A DNA stretch of 25,983 nucleotides from a virus, in the IMG/VR virus record IMGVR_UViG_3300042691_040393, positions 1 through 25,983 of that record; one strand, given 5' to 3'. Both the position numbers and the translations under genes were made by a program. Positions 14,427 to 23,500 of the stretch are shown one piece after another (positions within the stretch are counted from its first letter, which is position 1; the number at the start of each line of letters is the position of its first letter). The notes under the pieces are model-generated. The model saw only the letters and a list, made by a program, of their open reading frames with translations, was not told the origin of the DNA and did not search any database.

Positions 14427-17400
14427 ATGTCAAAAACCAGAGCTATAAAATTTTTTCTGACCATAAAAGACGAATCTTATACTGATAGAGTTCAGTCATC
14501 AATATTAACATTTATATATGATAATAATGATTTATTAGTAAATGATTATGGAAAAATATACACAGATGATGATCTTGGTGATTTTTCTGTATCTGCAATT
14601 TCAGATCAAGCGATTTTGGATTTTATCCCTTCAGATAATAGAATCAATGAATATAGCTATGGATACATTTATTATGATACTAAAAAATTCATTTCTGGTT
14701 CTTCATTTTTAAATTTGGGGAATTCTGTTAGTATAGCAACATCAAATACATCAATATCATCCGGAATTTCCACCACTATATTTAAAATCCCAGAGAAATT
14801 CGATTCTTCTAAATTGATTGTCGAATTATCTGGAGATAAAAATAAATATGAATTCATAGAAATAAATTTAGCTAGTAAGTCTTCTGGAATATTTTATTCA
14901 GAATATGGCAGAATAAATTCTAATGCAAATCCTTTAACTGGAATAGGAACATATCACTTTTATAAAGATGCATCAAACAACATTAATGTAGATTTTCATG
15001 CTTTTGATCTTTCAGAAAATTATACTTCAAATGTAGTTTCTGTGTCACTTGCAAAAACTGATTACGTGGGAATTGACACCAACCAATTAAAATATGCAAA
15101 TATTTCTTCTAATGTAGTATCGATTGCAGCATCAACTAGTCCAACTCAACAAGTAATATCTAATTATCCAATAGACTATCAATCTGCATATTATTTAATT
15201 AAAATAAATGACGTAACTAATGATAGAATTCAACTTTCTGAATTACTAGTGTTGAATAATTTAACAGAATCGGTATTTGTAGAATATGGAAAAGTTACTT
15301 CAGATGGTGATCTAGGAGTTTTTGATACTCTTGTGTCTGGTGTGTCGGAATTATATTTTACTCCAAATCCAGATATAGAAGTACAAATAACAATATATCA
15401 ACAATTTGTTGGATTTACGCAATTTGTTAATTACCCAAAAAAGATAGATTTAAAAAATTCAAATATAGTCACATCAATAAGTAAATTTGGTTATGGAGAT
15501 GACGAGAATAATAGAACTAATTTTGAGTTAACGCACAAAAATGTTCCAATATTTGAGAGAATATTTGATGGAAGTAATTCTTCAATAGTAAATTTAAGTA
15601 ACAATTCAATATATTTACCAAATCATTTTTTTGTTACTGGAGAAAAAGTAGAATACAGATCGGATGAATTCGATTCAAATTTAAATTTAAACTCGATAGG
15701 TATGGCATCTACTTATGTTTCTGGAATAGGGAGTACTGACAAATTGCCCAAAACATGTTACATATACAAATTTGATAATTCTAGAGTTGGTTTATGTTCT
15801 AGTCCAGAATACGCATTATTAGATCCACCCATATTGTTTGATTTTACTTCTTTGGGTACAGAAAATAAACATTATTTGACTTCAACAAAACAACATGTAA
15901 AGTCATTGATTTGTATCGATAATATTATACAGTCTCCAATTGTTGGTACTTATGTAACTACTACTTTACAACAGAATTTAACTAGATTTAGTGACGTTTT
16001 AGTTTTTTCTGGAATTTCATCATTTTTTGCTGGAGATTTAATACAAATAAATGATGAAATTATGAAAATAGAAGGTGTTGGAGTGGGCAGCACAAATTAT
16101 ATTACAGTAAAGAGGTCTTGGTTGGGCACTGGAATCTCATCCCACTACTCTGGTAATTTAGTAAAAAAATTAAAAGGTAATTATAATATAGTAAAAAATA
16201 CGATACATTTTGATTCTGCACCTTATGGTCCATTACTACCTGGAGAAGAATACGATACATCTACTTCTACATCGATAGAATCTTTAGTAAAATCAACGTT
16301 CCAAGGGAGAGTTTTCATTCGATCTGCAGACCCATCCATACCAGAGGAAACATATGAAAAAAACTATCTTTTTGATGATATATCAAACTCTTTCAATTCA
16401 ATTCAAAAGACATTCGAACTAAAGCAACAATCAGATTCTATAGTTGATTTTTATCAAGACTCTTCAATAATATTAATAAATAACCAACTTCAAACTCCAA
16501 CTAAAGATTTTACTTTAAGTGAATCGGGAGGAAAAACAAATATAATTTTCACTGGGACTGCAACTTCTGCAACATATGATCCAAATAATGCTAGTATACC
16601 AAGAGGTGGAATAGTAGTTTCTTTTGGGTCCACTTCTGGTTTTGGTTATCAGCCATTAGTTTCTGCTGGAGGGACTGCTATAGTTTCAATTTCTGGAACA
16701 ATTCAAGGAGTTAGTATTGGAAACAGTGGGTCTGGATATAGAAAAGATTTACAGTTAGTTAGAGTTGGGATACAGACATCAGATGAATCAACAGTAAATA
16801 TACAATTTATAGGGACAGCAACTGTATCAAATGGTAATGTAGTTTCTGTGGCCATTACCAATCCAGGGATTGGATATACACTATATCCTTTAGTTTATGA
16901 TACAATAACCACACAAACAGTTTCTATATCTTCCACAGAAATATTTTTAGAGGATATATCAAAAATACCAAATTCATATCCAGTATTGTCAATAGGCAAT
17001 ATTTTAAATAATGTCTCTATTGTGGGGATAGCAACATCTAGCGTATACATTTCAAGTTTAGATGCTCCATTGACTCCAATATCATCTAATTCTGAAGTAA
17101 AAGTTAAAACCTACAATCCACCAAAAGTAGTCTTTGATTCTCCATTGTCCTATAGTGACGTACCATTAAAATATAGTGGAAATGTTGGATTGGGAACAGA
17201 AGCAACTATAGATGTTGTTGTTGGTCAAGGATCTAGTATAATAGATTTTACGATAAAAAATTATGGATATTCTTATTCAGTAGGAGACATTTTGACATTG
17301 CCTACAACTGGAGCAATAGGAATACCAACTATGTCTCCATTTAGTGAATTTAAATTGACAGTAACAGAAACTTTCTCTGATAATTTTTTTGGATGTTCCA

Positions 17401-18929
17401 TAGGAAATATTAGAGTATTGGATGATATATCAGATTTAATTGATAGTAAAAGAAGAATTTTCCCACTATTTTATCAAGGAAATAGGTTTTCCATTGTAGC
17501 AAAACCAGGTTCAAATATTGATGTCAAAGCTACTCTTATAGTTCTGATAAATGGAATATTACAAGAACCTGGAGTTGGATATCAATTTAACGGAGGGAGT
17601 ATCATTTCCTTTGCTGAGCCATTAAAAGTGTACCCAAATGGAGAAAAAGATACATGTACTATTTTGTTTTATAGAGGAACAGATGGAATAGATGTGAAGG
17701 ATGTGGATATATTTGAAACTATAAAGAAAGGAGATAACATCGAACTAGATAGTGATGAATATAATTATAGACAAAAAACAAGAATAGTAGAAGAAATTAT
17801 TTCTACTGACGCAATCAAAACAAACTTATATAATGATTTTGGGATAGTAGAAAATGACGATCTGTTTAGGCCTCTAAATTGGACAAAACAAAGACAAGAT
17901 CTGATAATTCAAGGAAAACATATAACAAAAGATAGATTAGTATATGAACCATCCATTTTTCCTGTCACAAATATAATAAAAAATGTTGGTATTGGAACAA
18001 CTCAGATATATGTAAGAAGTTTGAAAACATTTTTTGATGGTAAGAATGAAAACAACACAACAAGTGACAAAAGCAATATAGAAATAATATCTTTAGATGC
18101 TTTAGTTTCTGCATCTGCAACTGCAACAGTCAATTCTAGTGGAGAAATAGTAAATCTTAATTTAACTTCTTATGGTAGTGGATATTATCAATCACCTTCA
18201 GTTTATATAGAGCCACCACAAGAAACTGGAACAATAGCAGAATATACTACAAATATATCAAATGGACAAGTAATTTCATTTAATGTAATTTCAGTTGGTA
18301 GTGGATATACGAGCACAAATCCTCCAATTGTCTACATATCTCCACCACAGATAAAAAAAGAAACCATAACTAACGTCAATTATTCTGGAGATTTTGGTAT
18401 TATTACTGGAATTGCAACTACATCGATTGCTGGTGTTGCACAAACTGGATTGATTTTCGATCTTTTAATTGAAGCAGATTCTCCATTAAGAAATCCAAAA
18501 TATGTAAATACGACCATTCAAACCAGTGAGATAAAGCAAGATTATTATTTTGAGGTATATGGTAGTAATGTTGGGTATGGTTTAACATCTATATCTAATG
18601 GGAATTCAGTTATTGGAATTGGAACAACTGGAATAGATAATATATATCGAGTGGCATCAGTTTCGATTGCACAAACTAATGCATATGGAATTGGATTAAC
18701 TAATGTCGCTAAGGTTGTTGTCAGTGTCCAAGGGTATAATAATATCAGTGGACTAGGGTTTAGTGGGTTTTATGGGAATTATAGTTGGGGACTAATACAA
18801 TTTGAAAGTAAGAACAGAAAAACACCAAAAGAGTTTTTGGTGAATCAAAATTATGGAGTAGTTGGTATTGACAGCACAGCTGTTGTAAGGAGAAAATCTC
18901 CACTTAAGTATTTTAATTATTTGACATAA
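14427..18929 (+). CDS. Large virion structural protein between gp7-like and gp8, 1500 aa
   Basis: ATG 14427 lies 5 bases after the previous stop; TAA is at 18927-18929. I do not know a T4 counterpart. It opens MSKTRAIKFFLTIKDESYTD and carries internal repeats: YGKIYTDDDLGDF (about 42) and YGKVTSDGDLGVF (about 288); an IPNH-like module (LPNHFFVTGEKVEYRS, nt 15617 onward); an INDEIMKIEGV...KRSWLGTG module (nt 16000-16175), the same type as the GFP modules of the 2623-aa protein; and several GSGY beta repeats (nt 16720, 16858, 17257, 18166, 18292). A LINGILQEPGVGYQFNGGSI segment (about 1039-1058) resembles phage tail-fibre-like repeats. It is probably a peripheral baseplate or fibre-associated protein. 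It has many Ser, Thr, Ile and Asn and no catalytic motif. Confidence 0.75.
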   Translation: MSKTRAIKFFLTIKDESYTDRVQSSILTFIYDNNDLLVNDYGKIYTDDDLGDFSVSAISDQAILDFIPSDNRINEYSYGYIYYDTKKFISGSSFLNLGNSVSIATSNTSISSGISTTIFKIPEKFDSSKLIVELSGDKNKYEFIEINLASKSSGIFYSEYGRINSNANPLTGIGTYHFYKDASNNINVDFHAFDLSENYTSNVVSVSLAKTDYVGIDTNQLKYANISSNVVSIAASTSPTQQVISNYPIDYQSAYYLIKINDVTNDRIQLSELLVLNNLTESVFVEYGKVTSDGDLGVFDTLVSGVSELYFTPNPDIEVQITIYQQFVGFTQFVNYPKKIDLKNSNIVTSISKFGYGDDENNRTNFELTHKNVPIFERIFDGSNSSIVNLSNNSIYLPNHFFVTGEKVEYRSDEFDSNLNLNSIGMASTYVSGIGSTDKLPKTCYIYKFDNSRVGLCSSPEYALLDPPILFDFTSLGTENKHYLTSTKQHVKSLICIDNIIQSPIVGTYVTTTLQQNLTRFSDVLVFSGISSFFAGDLIQINDEIMKIEGVGVGSTNYITVKRSWLGTGISSHYSGNLVKKLKGNYNIVKNTIHFDSAPYGPLLPGEEYDTSTSTSIESLVKSTFQGRVFIRSADPSIPEETYEKNYLFDDISNSFNSIQKTFELKQQSDSIVDFYQDSSIILINNQLQTPTKDFTLSESGGKTNIIFTGTATSATYDPNNASIPRGGIVVSFGSTSGFGYQPLVSAGGTAIVSISGTIQGVSIGNSGSGYRKDLQLVRVGIQTSDESTVNIQFIGTATVSNGNVVSVAITNPGIGYTLYPLVYDTITTQTVSISSTEIFLEDISKIPNSYPVLSIGNILNNVSIVGIATSSVYISSLDAPLTPISSNSEVKVKTYNPPKVVFDSPLSYSDVPLKYSGNVGLGTEATIDVVVGQGSSIIDFTIKNYGYSYSVGDILTLPTTGAIGIPTMSPFSEFKLTVTETFSDNFFGCSIGNIRVLDDISDLIDSKRRIFPLFYQGNRFSIVAKPGSNIDVKATLIVLINGILQEPGVGYQFNGGSIISFAEPLKVYPNGEKDTCTILFYRGTDGIDVKDVDIFETIKKGDNIELDSDEYNYRQKTRIVEEIISTDAIKTNLYNDFGIVENDDLFRPLNWTKQRQDLIIQGKHITKDRLVYEPSIFPVTNIIKNVGIGTTQIYVRSLKTFFDGKNENNTTSDKSNIEIISLDALVSASATATVNSSGEIVNLNLTSYGSGYYQSPSVYIEPPQETGTIAEYTTNISNGQVISFNVISVGSGYTSTNPPIVYISPPQIKKETITNVNYSGDFGIITGIATTSIAGVAQTGLIFDLLIEADSPLRNPKYVNTTIQTSEIKQDYYFEVYGSNVGYGLTSISNGNSVIGIGTTGIDNIYRVASVSIAQTNAYGIGLTNVAKVVVSVQGYNNISGLGFSGFYGNYSWGLIQFESKNRKTPKEFLVNQNYGVVGIDSTAVVRRKSPLKYFNYLT

Positions 18930-18932
18930 ATA
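18925..18932 (+). promoter_or_regulatory. Putative late promoter before gp8 (CATAAATA)
   Basis: CATAAATA overlaps the stop codon of the 1500-aa gene (18927-18929) and lies 18 bases before the gp8 ATG. Composition and spacing match the site before gp25, so gp8 and the DUF4815 gene could form a separate late transcript. Confidence 0.6.
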
Positions 18933-18950
18933 ATATTAAAAAATAGATAA

Positions 18951-20534
18951 ATGTCAGCAATTATAACTGATCAAATTAGAATACTAAATTCAAAAAGTTT
19001 TGTTAGTTCCTTAAAAACGGGAGAAAACAAATTATATACTTTTGTAGGTCTCCCAAATCAAACAGAATATCAATCAAATTGGGATTCTAATCCCCCACCA
19101 CCAAAAGATAGTTTTGATGATGAAAATGATTGTTGGGAAAATATGATATCATTAAAAAGAGTCAATCCGGACTCTGATGTTAGGCATGTAGTAAGAAGAA
19201 CCACTTGGGAGTCTGGAACTACTTATGACATGTATAGACATGATATAAGTAGGAATAATCCATCAAAACCATCTCAAAAATTAAATTTATATCAATCCAA
19301 TTATTATATTTTAAATAGTGATTATAGGGTGTATATTTGCCTCTATAATGGAGCATCACCAGAAAATAATTTTGAAGGAATACCATCAATAACTGAACCA
19401 ACTTTTACTGATTTGGATCCAAAGATAACTGAGGATGGATATATATGGAAATATCTGTATACATTAAATGTAGAAGATGTAATAAAATTTGATTCTTTAA
19501 ATTACATTCCGATTCCTTCTGATTGGGAAACTTCCACAAATTATGAATCAATAAGAAAAAATGCTTTAGAGAGCGGCCAAATAAAAGTAGTAGTAGTAAG
19601 AAATTTTGGAGAAAATTTAGGAGATCCAAATATATACACTAATATTCCAATTATTGGAGATGGATCTGGTGCAAAAGTTAGCATGATAGTTGGAAACGAT
19701 GCAAAAATAACCTCCGTAGTGGTAACAAATGGTGGTAGTAATTATACTTATGGTACGGTGGACCTGAGTGGCATATCATTTCCATCTGAAGCATCTTTGC
19801 CCAAATTTGATGTTATCATACCACCAAAAAATGGACACGCATATGACATTCATAGAGAATTGGGAGCTTATAATGTATTAGTATATTCTAGATTTGAAAA
19901 TGACCAAAATAATCCAGATTTTATCACTGGAAATCAAATATCCAGAATTGGAATAGTAAACAACCCATTGAATTATGGTTCTAGTATAATTTTAGATAGA
20001 GATGGAGTTAGTGCTACGTATGCACTTAAACTGATAGGAAAAAATTTAGTTGATGACTATAAAGGATTGACAATAGAGCCAGATTCAATAGTAACGCAAA
20101 CTGTTGGGACCGGAATTACTGCAATTGGTAAAGTGATATCATATGACAATAAAACTGGAGTATTAAAATATTGGCAGGATAGGTCATTATATGGTTTCAA
20201 TTTAGGTGGAGAATACGATTCTACCGGAACTAGAAAACCTGAAAATGTCTCTACTTATGGAAACGAAAAAGTTCAATTTACAAGTAATATTTTAGCTGGC
20301 GGATCTTTAGATATTTCTGGCTTTTCGTTAACTTTAAAAATAGATAGCAACTATACTGGCATAACAACAGTAATAAATAATGTTAATTATAATCTTGGAC
20401 AAAGATTTACTTCTGGCGTATCCACTCCAGAAGTAAAACCAAACTCTGGTGACATTATCTATGTGGATCACAGACCAGGAATAACAAGATCTTCTAATCA
20501 AAAAGAAGATGTGAAAGTAATCTTACAATTTTAA
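18951..20534 (+). CDS. 8: Baseplate wedge subunit gp8
   Basis: ATG 18951 to TAA 20532-20534 encodes 527 residues, longer than T4 gp8 (334). The start MSAIITDQIRILNSKSFVSSL, the block YRVYICLYNGASPENNFEGI, and EDGYIWKYLYTLNVEDVIKF followed by IPIPSDWETS are, from memory, hallmarks of cyanophage gp8. In T4, gp8 is a dimeric wedge protein that contacts gp7, gp6 and gp10. A GGSNYTYGTVDLSG repeat at about 259-274 matches the beta repeats of its giant neighbours, and the extra length lies around and after it. The next gene starts 15 bases after the stop. Confidence 0.88.
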   Translation: MSAIITDQIRILNSKSFVSSLKTGENKLYTFVGLPNQTEYQSNWDSNPPPPKDSFDDENDCWENMISLKRVNPDSDVRHVVRRTTWESGTTYDMYRHDISRNNPSKPSQKLNLYQSNYYILNSDYRVYICLYNGASPENNFEGIPSITEPTFTDLDPKITEDGYIWKYLYTLNVEDVIKFDSLNYIPIPSDWETSTNYESIRKNALESGQIKVVVVRNFGENLGDPNIYTNIPIIGDGSGAKVSMIVGNDAKITSVVVTNGGSNYTYGTVDLSGISFPSEASLPKFDVIIPPKNGHAYDIHRELGAYNVLVYSRFENDQNNPDFITGNQISRIGIVNNPLNYGSSIILDRDGVSATYALKLIGKNLVDDYKGLTIEPDSIVTQTVGTGITAIGKVISYDNKTGVLKYWQDRSLYGFNLGGEYDSTGTRKPENVSTYGNEKVQFTSNILAGGSLDISGFSLTLKIDSNYTGITTVINNVNYNLGQRFTSGVSTPEVKPNSGDIIYVDHRPGITRSSNQKEDVKVILQF

Positions 20535-20549
20535 TGTATTAGGATAATC

Positions 20550-23500
20550 ATGCCACAAAAAACTAATTTAAATACATATCCATATTTTGATGATTTTAAT
20601 CCAGATAATATATATCATAAGATACTATTTAAACCTGGTTATCCAATACAAGCAAGAGAGCTAACTTCTCTGCAATCCATACTACAAAACCAAATTGAGC
20701 AATTTGGAAAATGGGCATTTCAAGAAGGAAGTCCAGTAATATCTGGAAATATTACATATAATGATAGATATTATGCAGTAGAACTCAAAAATTCTTTTAA
20801 TGGCATAAATGTATTTGACTATTTCGGTCCTATTCCAGGAAAAATTATATTTGGTCAATCTAGTGGAGTAAGAGCAAAAGTAATAAGTTGTATAGGCCCA
20901 CAACAATCGGAAAGAAATAATACAACGATTTATGTTAATTTTATAGATTCTGATTATACAAATTCGGAATACATTGGATTTTCTGATGGTGAGAATTTAC
21001 TTTTAGAAGAAGATACGGCATTTATTATAGGAGAAAATCAAGATACAGTTCTAACAATAAGAAGAGGAGAAGCATTTGCTTCTACTATAGATAGAAATTG
21101 CAATTCTGTAGGATCCATTCTATCGATTGATTCCGGAGTATATTTTACAAGGGGATATTTTATAAAAAATGATCCACAATTTATCATATTAGATCAGTAT
21201 AACAATTCACCAAGTTATATTGTTGGATTTGAAGTACTAGAAGATATTATTACAGTTGAAGAAGATCAATTTTTAAATGACAATGCAAAAGGATTTTCAA
21301 ATTATGCAGCTCCTGGAGCGGACAGACTTGGTATATCACTCGTATTAACAAAAATAGGACTCGATGAAGATGTCCCGGACAATTTTATAAAGTTATTAGA
21401 AATCAATAATGGAGTCATACAAAGTATACAACAAAATCCTCGTTTAAATGAACTAGGAAAAGAATTAGCAAAAAGAACCTATGATGAGTCTGGGGATTAT
21501 TATGTTAAATCTCCAACTATAACAGCAAAAGAAACATTAAATAACTTACTTGGAAATGATGGCATTTATAATAAAAATCAAATAACATTCAATGAAAATA
21601 TACCAGATGAATCCTTAGGAACATATCAGATTTCTCCTTTAAAAGCATACATTAAAGGATATGAAGTTGATGTAATTTCTCCTGTATTTTTAGACTTCAA
21701 AAAGGCAAGAACAACTAAAAGATTAGAAAATCAAAGCATAGTATATAATACTGGATCGAATTTAACTTTAAACAGAGTATATGGTTCTCCAGTTGTAGGA
21801 TTTTCCACTTATACTTTAAGCCTAAGAAGTGATAGAATAGGAATAAATTCTTCTTCTCCAAATGGAAAAGAAATTGGTATAGCTAGAGTTTATGATTTTT
21901 CATTAGAATCCGGATCTTACGACTCTTTAATACCAAATGCAAATCAGTGGAATATATCTCTATATGATATACAAACTTACACAGAAATATCAATAAACGA
22001 ACCACTAACACTAAATGTACCTTCTTACATAAAAGGAAAATCTAGTGGTGCTAGTGGATTTTTGAGATTCAATATTTCAAATTCTGGTATATTAACTGCA
22101 TATAATATTTCTGGTAATTTCATACCTGGGGAAAAATTAGTTTTTAATGATGTAGAAAATGAAAATACTAGAGTTTCTACATTAATCACATCTCATACAA
22201 TAGATAGTGTAAAATCTGTATATGGATTAGTAGGTACTTCATATACTTTTTGTGCAGATACAGTACAAGATACGAAAAAATTGTTTTCAAATGTAGAGAT
22301 TACTAGTGTAGATTCTACTACAGGTATTTCTACCATAAAATCCAATATTCCAGTATTTTCTGGTATAGCCAAAAATAATGATTTAGTATCATACACTTCT
22401 CAAGGAAAAATATACCCAACATATGCCAAAGTAACAAATGTAACTGCAACTACTCTTACTTTGGCTGGATTGACTACTGTAACTGGAGTATGTGATGCCC
22501 AATTGCCATCTACAAATATACAAGTAACAGATTTAAAATTACTTGGAACGAAGAAAAATACATCAGATAATGAAAATCTTTACACAAAACTACCAAAAAA
22601 TGTAGTTAGTGATGTGGATTTGACTAATTCTAATTTGACTGTAAAAAAACAGTTTGATATAACTATAACATCAAACTCTACCGCAAATATATCCGCTGGC
22701 CAAAACGAAACATTTCTCCCATTTGACGAAGAGAGATATGTACTGACAACAGAAAATGGATTTACAGAAGTTTTAACAAACGACAAATTTGATATAACAA
22801 CATACAATAATTCTGGCGGATCTATAATAAAATTCAATGGACTGTCAACTAGTAGTGGATCGGCCAAATTAATAGCTACATTAACTAAAACTAATGTAGA
22901 GGCAAAACTAAAAAATAAATCTAAAATTAAATCAATTGTAGTAGATAAATCTAGATTAATTGGATCTGGAATTGGAGAAACTACTATTAATAATGGACTA
23001 GTTTATGGAAACTATCCATATGGAACTAGAGTAGAAGATGATGATATTTGTCTATTACAATCTGATGTAACTAAAATTTATGGAATATTTGAAAAATCAG
23101 ATAGTATAAATTTAAACTTGGATCCAACAACTCCAAGAATTACTTTAACAGAAATTAGAGGTATTTCTGGAAACACCAATGATATTTCATTAGGAGAAAT
23201 TTTTGTCGGAGAAGTAAGTAATGCGGTTGGAATTTATGCAGAAAAAATTGATCTTGGAACAATAGGATTTATATATTTAAATTCAAATTCATTCATTCGT
23301 GGAGAAACGATAACTTTTGATTCGTCTCAGATAACTGCCACCGTAAATTCGACTACTATTGGGGATAAAGATATAACATCAAATTATATTTTGGATGATG
23401 GACAAAGAAATTCAATATATGATTATTCGAGAATTACTAGAAAACCATCATACAAAGAACCAATAAGAAAAATAAAAATTTATTTTGAATCATCATCTTA

